The position numbers and the translations under genes were made by a program. Of a DNA stretch of 64,000 bases, positions 1 through 8,774 are shown piece after piece; within the stretch, counting starts at the first letter, position 1; each line of letters starts with the position of its first letter. Source of the stretch: Chitinophaga sp. CB10 (GTDB lineage Bacteria; Bacteroidota; Bacteroidia; Chitinophagales; Chitinophagaceae); the NCBI GenBank assembly GCA_001870995.2, contig MLAV02000019.1, positions 62,001 to 126,000 of the forward strand. Reading direction: 5' to 3'. Under the pieces are notes generated by a model, which searched no databases, was not told the DNA's origin, and saw only the letters and a program-made list of their open reading frames with translations.

Positions 1-75
1 CCTTTTTTGCCCAAAATGGAGGGTAATCCCTTCCACATCCCTCAAATGCGCTCCATTTGGCGCCAAATAAAAAAA

Positions 76-100
76 GGGTGTATCATACGCTGATACACCC
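76..100 (-). terminator. Rho-independent terminator of the E2 gene
   Basis: A perfect 10-bp inverted repeat (GGGTGTATCA / TGATACACCC) encloses the 5-nt loop TACGC. The run of A just left of it becomes a U-tract in a leftward transcript, so it should end the message of the E2 gene whose stop lies about 20 bp away. Confidence 0.85.
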
Positions 101-121
101 CTCCTATCTTAAGGTCCGAAA

Positions 122-1456
122 TTAAATACCTCTTTTCGGATCGAAATTTTCCAGTTCTGTAGCCACGGCCGAAAGGAACGTAGACCCCAGGGAACCGTCC
201 ACAATACGGTGGTCGTACGACATGGACAGGTACATCATATGCCGGATGGCAATGCTGTCCCCCTGCTCCGTTTCTATCACCACCGGGCGCTTCTTGATGG
301 CGCCCACCGCCAGGATGGCCACCTGCGGCTGGTTGATGATAGGCGTGCCCATCAGGCTACCGAAAGTACCTACGTTGGTGAGGGTGAAAGTGCCTCCCTG
401 CGTATCTTCCGGCTTCAGTTTATTGTTACGTGCGGCATTGGCAAGGCCGTTAACCTGTTTGGTCAGTCCCACCAGGTTCAGCTGATCAGCGTTCCGGATA
501 ACTGGCACAATCAGGTTGCCGGTAGGCAGCGCCGTAGCCATACCCACGTTGATGTCTTTCTTGATAATGATCTTATCGCCGTCCAGTGAGCAATTGATCA
601 GCGGGAAGCGCTTCAGGCATTTTACGATCGCCTCTACAAACAGCGGCGTGAAAGTCAGCTTTTCGCCTTCCCTCTTCTCGAATTCGCCTTTTACGCGGTC
701 GCGCCATTTTACCATATTGGTCACGTCGGCTTCCGCAAAGCTGGTCACATGCGGGCTCACCTGCTTGCTCATCACCATGTGATTGGCAATCAGCTTACGC
801 ATGCGGTCCATTTCCACGATTTCCACATTGCCATTGTAGGTCGCTGATGGCACCGTTACCGCCTGCGCCTGGCGCGGAGCGGCCGCTGCGGCAGCGCTAC
901 CGGGGGTGTTGGCAGGCACTGCGTCCGCCACTACCTTACCTTCCTTGCGGTCAGCTACGTATTGGAGTATATCCTTCTTCGTTACACGACCTTCCGTACC
1001 GCTGCCGGGGAGCTTTTCCAGCTCGGCAAAGCTCACGCCTTCCTGCTGCGCAATAGTCAGTACCAGCGGAGAATAGAATCGTGCGCCACTACCTACCTGC
1101 GCAGCCGCAGGGGTAGGCTCAGCCACCTGCTCTGCCACTACAGGAGCAGCGGCGGCAGTAAATTTGGGTTCAGTAGTTACAGGGGCAGCAGGCGTGGTGT
1201 CCGCTGCTGCGTCGGCATTGGTATTAATGCGTGCAATGACGGTACCTACCGGTACCACGTCATTCTCGGAAAACAGGACTTCGGCAATGACCCCTTCCGC
1301 TGTAGAAGGAACCTCGCTATCCACCTTGTCGGTAGCAATTTCCAGCACGGTTTCATCCACTTTAACGGAATCCCCCGGCTTTTTATGCCAGCGCAGGATG
1401 GTAGCTTCCATGATGCTTTCTCCCATTTTCGGCATTACCAGTTCTACAATAGCCAT
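122..1456 (-). CDS. Dihydrolipoamide acyltransferase (E2) of a 2-oxoacid dehydrogenase complex
   Basis: This is the E2 core of a pyruvate, branched-chain or 2-oxoglutarate dehydrogenase complex, passing the acyl group from E1 to CoA. An N-terminal lipoyl domain carries the lipoylated lysine in ATDKVDSEV (K44). An Ala/Pro-rich linker follows, then a peripheral-subunit-binding domain (GSGTEGRVTKKDI) and the C-terminal catalytic domain with MSYDHRIVDG. The start was set at MAIVELVMPKMGE, the canonical beginning of a lipoyl domain; the open frame extends 22 codons further upstream but that stretch does not look like protein. The length of 444 residues is normal with one lipoyl domain. It is the last gene of a leftward run behind cinA, with a terminator right after. 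Substrate cannot be fixed from sequence; the E1 beta at 60.4 kb may belong to the same complex. Confidence 0.9.
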   Translation of the reverse strand: MAIVELVMPKMGESIMEATILRWHKKPGDSVKVDETVLEIATDKVDSEVPSTAEGVIAEVLFSENDVVPVGTVIARINTNADAAADTTPAAPVTTEPKFTAAAAPVVAEQVAEPTPAAAQVGSGARFYSPLVLTIAQQEGVSFAELEKLPGSGTEGRVTKKDILQYVADRKEGKVVADAVPANTPGSAAAAAAPRQAQAVTVPSATYNGNVEIVEMDRMRKLIANHMVMSKQVSPHVTSFAEADVTNMVKWRDRVKGEFEKREGEKLTFTPLFVEAIVKCLKRFPLINCSLDGDKIIIKKDINVGMATALPTGNLIVPVIRNADQLNLVGLTKQVNGLANAARNNKLKPEDTQGGTFTLTNVGTFGSLMGTPIINQPQVAILAVGAIKKRPVVIETEQGDSIAIRHMMYLSMSYDHRIVDGSLGSTFLSAVATELENFDPKRGI

Positions 1457-1518
1457 AAGATTGATTTTAGCTTGAATTTTAGCTTTGTTTAGTGCGCAAC
1501 AAAAATAAGGGAATTGTA

Positions 1519-2787
1519 TCAATTCAATTCTTCCGGCTCCAGTTCCAATATCAGCTTCCTTAATTCGTTGATCGCATAAACAGCGGCCATTTGTGTATTT
1601 CGTTCGCGGTCATAGCGAAGGTGGTATTTTACAGTCACCATTTTCTCCCGGCTGCCAACAGCCATCCATACGGTGCCTACCGGCTTTTCCTCCGTACCGC
1701 CCGTGGGGCCCATGATGCCGCTGACGGCAATCGCATAGTCCACTTCCAGCAAATCCAGCGCGCCGGTCAGCATTTCCTTCACCGTGGCCTCACTCACCGC
1801 TCCATGCGCTGCCAGGGTTTCTTTTTTCACCCCCAGCATCTTCATTTTCATCTCGTTTGAGTAAGTGATGGCGCCTCCCTTGTAATAAGCGCTGCTGCCG
1901 GAAACTGCGGTAATCCAGCTGCCAATCAGGCCGCCGGTACAGCTTTCCGCCGCGCCCATCGTTTTTTTGCGCTTCAGCAATACCTGCCCCAGCACCTCCC
2001 CGATGGAAATATCCTGGTCAGTCACGTAAATATCCTGCAATCTTTCCTTGAGCTCCGTGAAATACAGGCTCAGCTCCGTAGCAGTACTCACCTTGTCCTT
2101 CCCCTGGGCGGTCAGCCGCAGCTTGAGCAAACTATAGCTCGGCAGATAGGCCAGCTTGATGTGCGGCGGCAATTTCGCCTCAAAATCCACCAGCCGCTCC
2201 GCCACAAACGACTCGCCCATGCCGGAAGTGATCAATGTATGATGCACCACCGCCGGCGTGTGGAAATGCGCTTCCAGCCGCGGCAGTACAAAACTTTCCA
2301 TGATGCCTTTCATCTCATGCGGCACTCCCGGCATCGACACATAAATCTTGCCTTCCTTTTCGAACCACATCCCCGGCGCAGTGCCGCGGTGGTTCGGGAT
2401 AACGGTGGCTGCCTCCGGCACCAGGGCCTGATCCACATTCCTTTGCAGGATAGGCAGTCCCCTGCTTTCGAATAGATGCAGCACCCGCTGCAGGGTATCA
2501 CGGTCCTGCACCAGGCGGGTATTGAAATATTCGCAAAGGGTAGGCTTGGTAATGTCGTCAGCGGTAGGGCCCAGGCCTCCTGTTATCAGTACTACGTCCG
2601 ACAAGGCCGCCTCGGCTGCCAGCGTTGCCAGGATATCTTCCCTGATATCCCCAATGGCTATACGCCGGTGCACCCATATGCCCATGGCATTCAGCTGCTG
2701 GGCCATCCAGGCGGAGTTGGTGTCGATCGTCTGTCCGATGAGCAGCTCGTCGCCAATGGTAACGATACTGACCGTAATTTTATCCAC
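1519..2787 (-). CDS. cinA: CinA family protein (MoCF domain plus NMN amidohydrolase domain)
   Basis: The protein has 422 residues and two domains. The N-terminal MoCF/MoeA-like domain starts ITVSIVTIGDELLIGQTIDTNS and contains the ITGGLGPTADDITKP signature. The C-terminal CinA/PncC domain contains GAAESCTGGLIGSWIT and VSGIMGPTGGTEEKPVGTVW. In characterised bacteria the C-terminal domain deamidates nicotinamide mononucleotide, recycling NAD precursors, and the N-terminal domain has been linked to ADP-ribose pyrophosphatase activity. The gene follows the thioesterase with a 12-bp gap and precedes the E2 gene, so the three are probably co-transcribed. Length and both motifs look intact. Confidence 0.93.
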   Translation of the reverse strand: MDKITVSIVTIGDELLIGQTIDTNSAWMAQQLNAMGIWVHRRIAIGDIREDILATLAAEAALSDVVLITGGLGPTADDITKPTLCEYFNTRLVQDRDTLQRVLHLFESRGLPILQRNVDQALVPEAATVIPNHRGTAPGMWFEKEGKIYVSMPGVPHEMKGIMESFVLPRLEAHFHTPAVVHHTLITSGMGESFVAERLVDFEAKLPPHIKLAYLPSYSLLKLRLTAQGKDKVSTATELSLYFTELKERLQDIYVTDQDISIGEVLGQVLLKRKKTMGAAESCTGGLIGSWITAVSGSSAYYKGGAITYSNEMKMKMLGVKKETLAAHGAVSEATVKEMLTGALDLLEVDYAIAVSGIMGPTGGTEEKPVGTVWMAVGSREKMVTVKYHLRYDRERNTQMAAVYAINELRKLILELEPEELN

Positions 2788-2799
2788 GTCGCAGGTTTT

Positions 2800-3210
2800 T
2801 TAATTAAAGAATGGCGCCAGGCGCTCTCTCAGCACTTCCGGGAGGCCGGACTTCTGCCGGGTTTTCACATCTACAAACACCAGCGTGGTAACCCCCACAT
2901 TCAGCAACTCTCCCTTCTCGTTATACAATTCACTGTGAAACTGGATCTTGGAGCTTTTGGGCAGCTCTTTTAATATAGTCTTCACCGTTATAAGGTTATC
3001 GTAGGTTGCCGGGCGGAAATATTTCGCATTCAGCTCTGCCACCGGCATCATCACCCCCTGCTCTTCCAGCTCCCGGTAGGTAAAACCCAGCTCCCGGATG
3101 GCTTCCGCCCTGCCCACTTCGTAGTAGAGCGCATAGTTGCCGTAATAGAGATACCCCATCTGGTCCGTTTCTCCGTATCTCACCCGTATTGTAGTCGTAC
3201 TAATAAACAT
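2800..3210 (-). CDS. YbgC/4HBT-type acyl-CoA thioesterase
   Basis: A 136-residue single-domain hot-dog-fold protein. The N-terminus RVRYGETDQMGYLYYGNYALYY carries the 4-hydroxybenzoyl-CoA thioesterase signature with the catalytic Asp (D in ETDQMG) and the YGNY motif on the central helix. Family members hydrolyse acyl-CoA thioesters and some act with the Tol-Pal envelope system, but the substrate here is unknown. It lies 18 bp after doxX and 12 bp before cinA in one leftward operon. Confidence 0.88.
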   Translation of the reverse strand: MFISTTTIRVRYGETDQMGYLYYGNYALYYEVGRAEAIRELGFTYRELEEQGVMMPVAELNAKYFRPATYDNLITVKTILKELPKSSKIQFHSELYNEKGELLNVGVTTLVFVDVKTRQKSGLPEVLRERLAPFFN

Positions 3211-3228
3211 CTTCCGTGCTGTTTTTGA

Positions 3229-3633
3229 TTACGCAATCATATTGTCGATGGAAACCTTGCCTGGCCCCACAAAGAGGATGGTCAGGTAGGCCGCCAGGTA
3301 CATGAGCGGCAATTCTATCCTATCCACCGGCTCATGCGCATGTATCACAAAAATAACGACTGACATGCAAATAATGAGCGGCACGCTGGCCAGCCGGGTT
3401 AATAAACCCAGCATCAGGAAGATGGCGCAGGCCACCTCCGCAAATACAACCATGCCAAGCGAAACGGCATGGCCTACGTGAAAAGGATCAGGAAAGGTAT
3501 TCTTTTTTGACGCAAATCCAATCAATTTTGGCCAGCCGTGTAATAAGATCAACCCGCCGAAAACCAGTCGCATCAACAGCATTGCGAAGGATATGGCGCC
3601 ATTGGTATGCCCCGCCGAAAACAGTTTTCTCAT
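3229..3633 (-). CDS. DoxX family membrane protein
   Basis: A 134-residue integral membrane protein with four predicted hydrophobic helices. Helix 1 contains MRLVFGGLILLHGWPKL, the family hallmark (Arg and HGxxK near the N-terminus), and helix 2 contains VFAEVACAIFLMLGLLTRLA. DoxX-like proteins are membrane subunits or partners of redox enzymes, but most Bacteroidota members are uncharacterised. It is the first gene of the leftward DoxX-thioesterase-CinA-E2 run, preceded by a 276-bp region shared with the divergent TPR gene. Confidence 0.85.
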   Translation of the reverse strand: MRKLFSAGHTNGAISFAMLLMRLVFGGLILLHGWPKLIGFASKKNTFPDPFHVGHAVSLGMVVFAEVACAIFLMLGLLTRLASVPLIICMSVVIFVIHAHEPVDRIELPLMYLAAYLTILFVGPGKVSIDNMIA

Positions 3634-3754
3634 AGTAGGTAAGGTTTTTGCTAAGAAAAGTACTTTCGCACAAGATAGCGTATATGCCTTTGCCGCCTAT
3701 ACGGAGTTATCCACATTGTGTAGAATACAATCCGAAAAGAACGCAGATAACATA

Positions 3755-3762
3755 TATATTTG
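3755..3762 (+). promoter_or_regulatory. Candidate promoter -7 box for the TPR gene
   Basis: TATATTTG fits the Bacteroidota -7 consensus TAnnTTTG exactly. No convincing TTTG -33 element sits 19-20 bp upstream. If used, the leader before the TPR start at 3910 would be about 140 nt. Confidence 0.4.
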
Positions 3763-3909
3763 CTTCATCTGTTCTGTCGGCACTATACCTCTTACTGGTA
3801 CTGGCAAAACAGCGGATTGGAGGCTCATGTAACAGGAGGTAATCGCCCGGACGGAAAATATTTCTGCCCGGTATTCGTTTTAATCGCATATTCAAGATAA
3901 CAGCAAAAC

Positions 3910-6900
3910 ATGCAGGTCATAAGAAAAATCATTGTTCCGGGACATCTGTATTTATCCCTTTTTGCCTTTGCCGGCGCCACGCTGGCGGCTTTGCCTGCCG
4001 CCCATGCCCAGCAGACACGCATTTACACTGATCCGGAAAAAACCTTCAAGGATGCGCAACAATATTTCCAGCATGGAAAATATGCCGTGTCCATGCAGCT
4101 TTTCAAGCAAACAATCGATAACATTACCTACTGGCACGAAACCAATCGTGACCTCGTCAGGTCGGATGCGTATTACTACTATACCATCTGCGCGCTTAAA
4201 CTGCAGCAGGCCAACGCCGAACAGATTGCGCTGGATTATCTGAAATATTTCAACAACAACGCCCGCGAACAACTGGTAAGCTACCAGCTGGCCAAATATT
4301 ATTTCCACGCCAACAAACTGAAAGAGGCTATTCCGTACTACGAAAAAGCCAATATCGACAACCTCTCCAACGACGAGATTGCCGATGCGAAGTTTGAACT
4401 GGCCTACTGCTACTTCAATGTGAAGGAGTTCAAAAAAGCCCAGCCGCTGTTTGCCTCCATCAAGGAAATTGAAGGAAAATATTACCTCCCGGCCAATTAC
4501 TACTACGGTTTTATCGCTTATAACAACCGCCAGTACAACGAAGCCCTCACCAGCTTCCAACGGGTGGTAAAAGAGCCGAAGTACAGCAACATTGTACCGT
4601 ACTACATCGCGGAAATCTATTACTTCCAGGGGAAAACGGACCAGCTCATCGCCTATGGCGAACCGCTGATCCAGCAAGGCGGCCAGTACTACGAGGCCGA
4701 GCTGAAACAACTCCTCGGGAAAGCCTACTTCGAAAAGAAAAATTACCAGAAGGCACTCCCCTACCTGCAGGAGTTCCAGGATAATTCCGACGAAGTACGC
4801 AACGAAGATATCTACCAGCTCTCCTACTCCTACTACCAAACCGGTAACCTGCAAAAAGCCATTGCCGGCTTTAAACAGCTGAGCGGCGCTAAGGATTCCC
4901 TGGGGCAAAACTCCATGTACCTGCTGGGCGACTGCTACCTGCGCACCGGTCAGAAGGCCAACGCCCGCAACGCATTCGCCTATTGCGCCAACAACAGCTC
5001 CAACGCTCAGCAACAGGAAATCAGCCGCTTCAACTACGGCAAATTATCCTACGAGCTGGGCTACCCGGACGCCGCGCTCACAGAACTGACCCAATTCGTA
5101 CAGAAATACCCGAATTCACCCTACAATAAAGAGGCCCGTGAAATCATGGTGAACCTCTTCATGAATTCCAATAACTATAAGGAAGGCCTGGCCACCATCG
5201 AGATGATCCCCGATAAAAACCAGACCGTCCTGAAAGCCTACCAGAAAGTAGCCTACGGCCGCGCCACCCAGCTGATCAACGATGGCCAGCTCGCAGAAGC
5301 GGACCGCCTCCTGGATATCGCTATCAAAAATCCTTACGACGCGCAGATCAAACAACTCGCGTACTTCTGGAAAGGGGAAATCGCCCTCCGTCAGAATAAA
5401 ACGGAAGCGGCCATCTCTAACCTGAACGCCTACCTCGGCAGCACCGCGGTGCTCTCCGGCGAAGCCAACGCGCAAACCGCCAGCTACAACCTCGGCTACA
5501 GCCTCCTCAAACAGGACCGCTACAGCGAAGCGCTGCCCTGGTTCGAATCTGCACAAAAAGCCAGCGGCCCCAACGCGCAGCGCATCAGTAACGATGCCAT
5601 GCTCCGTGCAGCCGATTGCTACTATATGCTCCGCCAATTTCCGAAAGCATTGTCGCTCTACGATCGCGTCATCAGCAACAATGAACCCGGATCCGATTAC
5701 GCGACCTACCAGAAGAGTATAATTCTCGGCCTGCAAGGCAAACAATCTGAAAAACTGGCGCTGCTGAAACAACTGGCCAACAAGTTCCCGAACAGTAACT
5801 TCGGCAACGAAACTGATATGGAAATTGCCAATACTTACCTCGCTTCCGAAAAATTCAACGAGGCCATTCCTTACCTGGAAAATGTATTGCAAAAACAACC
5901 TAACGGCCCGAACGCGCCACGCGCCCTGCTGAAATTAGGACTCTCCTACTATAACAAAGACAACGAAACCAAAGCCCTGAGCTATTACCGCCAGGTGGTG
6001 GAAAAATTCCCCGGCGCGCCGGAAAGCAATGAGGCTTTACAAAGCATCAAAGCCATCTACGTGGGTCAGGGTAAAACAGATGACTATCTCGCATTCCTGA
6101 AGTCCACCGGCCGCACCGTTACCGCTTCCGCGGAAGACTCGCTGGCCTATGCAGCCGCTGAAGCGCGCTTCACCAGCAACGACTGCGATGGCGCCATCAC
6201 TGCGTTCAACAACTACATCCGCAAATTCCCTGAAGGGCAGTTTATCCTGCCGGCTAACTTCTACAAGGCAGAGTGCAGCTATAACAATAAGGACTATGCG
6301 GCCGCCCTGCCGGCGTACGAGTTCGTGTTGTCCCGCAACAACAGCCTGTATGCGGAACGCTCCGCCCTGCAGGCCGCCAATATCAACTACTACCAGGTTA
6401 AAAATTACGATAAAGCCCGCAGCTACTACCTGCAACTGCAGGACCTGAGCAGCAGCAAGGAAAACAGCCTCGCCGCCACCCGTGGCCTGCTGCGCAGCAA
6501 CTACATGCTGAAGCGCTGGGACGAAGTCACCAACTACTCCGAAATGCTGCTGGCTGGTAGCAACAACAGTACGGACGATCAGATCCTCGGCCACTTCTAC
6601 CACGCGAAAGCCCTGAAACAAAACGGACAATATGCCGCCGCTATCACGGAGTTCAAAACCGTAACCGGTTTAACCAAATCGGAAATCGGCGCGGAAGCCC
6701 GGTACGACATTGCAGACAGCTACTTCCAGCAAAATGAACTGGATGCCGCGGAAAAAGCAGGCTTCGATGTGATCAAGAATACCGCTTCCTACGAATACTG
6801 GGTAGCAAAAGCGTATATCCTGCTGGGTGATGTGTATGCGAAGCAGCAGGACTACTTCAATGCCAAAGCCACCTTCCAGAGTATTGCCGCCAACTCCACC

Positions 6901-6984
6901 ATTCCGGAGCTGAAACAGGAAGCGAAAGAAAAACTGGCTAAAGCCGAAGCTGATGAAAAAGCAGCCGGCAAAAAGAAGAAATAA
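3910..6984 (+). CDS. Large secreted tetratricopeptide-repeat protein
   Basis: A 1024-residue protein with a signal peptide (hydrophobic stretch at residues 12-30, likely cut after AHA at 33) followed almost entirely by TPR units. Typical helices such as FKDAQQYFQHGKYAVSMQLF, ALPYLQEFQDNSDEVRNEDI and ALPAYEFVLSRNNSLYAERS recur every 34-37 residues. The C-terminus is a short lysine-rich tail. Periplasmic TPR solenoids of this size usually scaffold envelope complexes, but no activity can be assigned. It is followed 43 bp later by a beta-barrel gene on the same strand, suggesting the two act together at the outer membrane. A 353-codon antisense frame inside it is a compositional shadow. Confidence 0.9.
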   Translation: MQVIRKIIVPGHLYLSLFAFAGATLAALPAAHAQQTRIYTDPEKTFKDAQQYFQHGKYAVSMQLFKQTIDNITYWHETNRDLVRSDAYYYYTICALKLQQANAEQIALDYLKYFNNNAREQLVSYQLAKYYFHANKLKEAIPYYEKANIDNLSNDEIADAKFELAYCYFNVKEFKKAQPLFASIKEIEGKYYLPANYYYGFIAYNNRQYNEALTSFQRVVKEPKYSNIVPYYIAEIYYFQGKTDQLIAYGEPLIQQGGQYYEAELKQLLGKAYFEKKNYQKALPYLQEFQDNSDEVRNEDIYQLSYSYYQTGNLQKAIAGFKQLSGAKDSLGQNSMYLLGDCYLRTGQKANARNAFAYCANNSSNAQQQEISRFNYGKLSYELGYPDAALTELTQFVQKYPNSPYNKEAREIMVNLFMNSNNYKEGLATIEMIPDKNQTVLKAYQKVAYGRATQLINDGQLAEADRLLDIAIKNPYDAQIKQLAYFWKGEIALRQNKTEAAISNLNAYLGSTAVLSGEANAQTASYNLGYSLLKQDRYSEALPWFESAQKASGPNAQRISNDAMLRAADCYYMLRQFPKALSLYDRVISNNEPGSDYATYQKSIILGLQGKQSEKLALLKQLANKFPNSNFGNETDMEIANTYLASEKFNEAIPYLENVLQKQPNGPNAPRALLKLGLSYYNKDNETKALSYYRQVVEKFPGAPESNEALQSIKAIYVGQGKTDDYLAFLKSTGRTVTASAEDSLAYAAAEARFTSNDCDGAITAFNNYIRKFPEGQFILPANFYKAECSYNNKDYAAALPAYEFVLSRNNSLYAERSALQAANINYYQVKNYDKARSYYLQLQDLSSSKENSLAATRGLLRSNYMLKRWDEVTNYSEMLLAGSNNSTDDQILGHFYHAKALKQNGQYAAAITEFKTVTGLTKSEIGAEARYDIADSYFQQNELDAAEKAGFDVIKNTASYEYWVAKAYILLGDVYAKQQDYFNAKATFQSIAANSTIPELKQEAKEKLAKAEADEKAAGKKKK

Positions 6985-7027
6985 TTTTTCATCAGCGTCC
7001 GGTATCCGGATTTAAGATAAAGACAGC

Positions 7028-8689
7028 ATGAACATTCATCACATATACGGTAAACGATTTTTCTTTATAGCCGCATTCGGCCTCACCGGGCTGGTGCATC
7101 AACAAGCTTTTGCGCAGAAGGATTCCCTGAAGCAGGAAACCATCGATATTATTTCCACTTACCAGCCCCGCCTCCGGGATGCAGCCAAACTGAATCTCAC
7201 GGCTTCCCTGCCGGGTGTGGATACGGCCCGCCCTGCGCTGAAGTACGAGGTGCCTTCCTTAAACCTCAACTTCATGTACCAGGCCGCCCCGCTGAAACCG
7301 CTGGCGCTGGGCAAGGATTCGCTGGACCTGCTGCAAAACAATTTTGTCAAGCTGGGCTACGGCAACCTGAGTACCCCATACGTGCAGGCCGGCTTTGGAA
7401 GCGGCCGCCATGAGCAGTACAACTATGGTCTCTTCGTCAATTATACCGGCTCAAAAGGAAAGGATATTGAAAACCAGGACTACAGCACGCTGAACACCCT
7501 GGCAGCCGGCACCTACCTGATGGATAAATTCCAGCTGAACGGCAGCCTGGCATACGATCGTAACACGCTGCATTACTACGGTTACGACCATACGATCCCG
7601 ATGGAGAAGAACGATATCAAACAGGTATTCAACCAGGTTACCGCCTCCGTATCCGGCTCCAACCTGCCCAATAACGACTGGGCCTTTTCCATCAAGCCGA
7701 AAGTGAAGTTTATTTATTTCAGCGATAACTATAAACGCAATGAAGGCGCCTTCCAGGTGAACCTGCCCGTTCGCAAACAGATATTCGAAAACATCTACCT
7801 GCAGGCGGAAGGCGTGCTGGACCTCTCCAACTACAAAGAGGGCGACAATAAAACCATCAATAACAACGTAGTGGCCATCCACCCGGCGGTAGACCTGATT
7901 TACCCTGGCTTTGTATTACATGCCGGCGTAAATCCTACCTGGAGCAATACCCCGGGCGTGAGCAAGTTCTACCTCCTGCCGGACATCGTGAACGAAACGC
8001 ACCTGATCCGCAAAAAGCTCATCCTGAGCAGCGGATGGATCAGCTATATCGAAAAGAACTCCTACCGCAACCTGACCAACCGCAACCCGTATTTCCTCGG
8101 TAGCCTCGCGGACATGCAAAACACCCGCGTGGAAGAGAAGTACACCGGTATCAAAGGAACGCTGGGCAGCCACTTTAACTACAATACCAAGTTTGCTTCC
8201 GTCACCTGGTACAACCTGCCGTTGTTTATCAACGACACCCTGGACGCCAAACGCTTCATCACCCTTAACGAAGCGGAGATGCGCGCCTTCCAGCTGCATG
8301 CGGAAGTAGGATATATCCAGGAGGAAAAATTCCAGGCGCGCGTATCGTTTGACTGGTTTAACTACAACAAACAGGAAACCCAGCTGAAGCCATGGGCCCT
8401 GCCTGCTTTCCAGGGTAACCTGAATGTGACCTACCTGCTTGGTAAAAAGCTGCACCTGAATGCTGACCTGTTTAGCATGAGCGGCGCTTATTACCGCCTG
8501 CCGGACAAATCTGATTTTGGTAAAACCGACGGCGCATGGGATATGAACCTCGGCGCATCTTATGATATTACCAAAAACTTTGGCCTGTGGGTAAATGCCA
8601 ATAACGTCTTCAATTCCCATTATCAACGCTATTACCTATACCCATCCTATGGCTTTAATATAGTTGGTGGGTTGCTATTTAAATTCTAA
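7028..8689 (+). CDS. Outer-membrane beta-barrel protein (TonB-receptor-like)
   Basis: A 553-residue protein with a signal peptide ending near residue 29 (HQQAFAQ). After a short N-terminal segment it consists of alternating hydrophobic/polar strands rich in aromatic residues, such as FGSGRHEQYNYGLFVNYTGS and LGASYDITKNFGLWVNANNV, ending YPSYGFNIVGGLLFKF with a terminal Phe as in outer-membrane proteins. No carboxypeptidase-like or plug domain was recognised, so it is shorter than a full TonB-dependent receptor. It is the second gene of the TPR-barrel pair. Confidence 0.8.
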   Translation: MNIHHIYGKRFFFIAAFGLTGLVHQQAFAQKDSLKQETIDIISTYQPRLRDAAKLNLTASLPGVDTARPALKYEVPSLNLNFMYQAAPLKPLALGKDSLDLLQNNFVKLGYGNLSTPYVQAGFGSGRHEQYNYGLFVNYTGSKGKDIENQDYSTLNTLAAGTYLMDKFQLNGSLAYDRNTLHYYGYDHTIPMEKNDIKQVFNQVTASVSGSNLPNNDWAFSIKPKVKFIYFSDNYKRNEGAFQVNLPVRKQIFENIYLQAEGVLDLSNYKEGDNKTINNNVVAIHPAVDLIYPGFVLHAGVNPTWSNTPGVSKFYLLPDIVNETHLIRKKLILSSGWISYIEKNSYRNLTNRNPYFLGSLADMQNTRVEEKYTGIKGTLGSHFNYNTKFASVTWYNLPLFINDTLDAKRFITLNEAEMRAFQLHAEVGYIQEEKFQARVSFDWFNYNKQETQLKPWALPAFQGNLNVTYLLGKKLHLNADLFSMSGAYYRLPDKSDFGKTDGAWDMNLGASYDITKNFGLWVNANNVFNSHYQRYYLYPSYGFNIVGGLLFKF

Positions 8690-8716
8690 ATTACATATTG
8701 GTAATTAGGAGATTGT

Positions 8717-8742
8717 GGGGAGATATTGCAGAATATCTCCCC
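8717..8742 (+). terminator. Hairpin terminator after the barrel gene
   Basis: A perfect 11-bp inverted repeat (GGGGAGATATT / AATATCTCCCC) encloses a 4-nt loop 28 bp past the barrel stop. The trailing T-run is weak (ATTTCTGT), so it may attenuate rather than fully end transcription before the HU/SPOR gene. Confidence 0.6.
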
Positions 8743-8774
8743 ATTTCTGTCAATAGTAACTAGTATCTATCTCT

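Noticed and set aside
3707..3715. A replication origin
   Set aside because: A single DnaA box, no cluster, no dnaA/dnaN and no AT-rich unwinding element.
3952..5013. A 353-codon antisense frame in the TPR gene
   Set aside because: Val/Phe/Gly-rich shadow of the TPR codons with no start signal or family.
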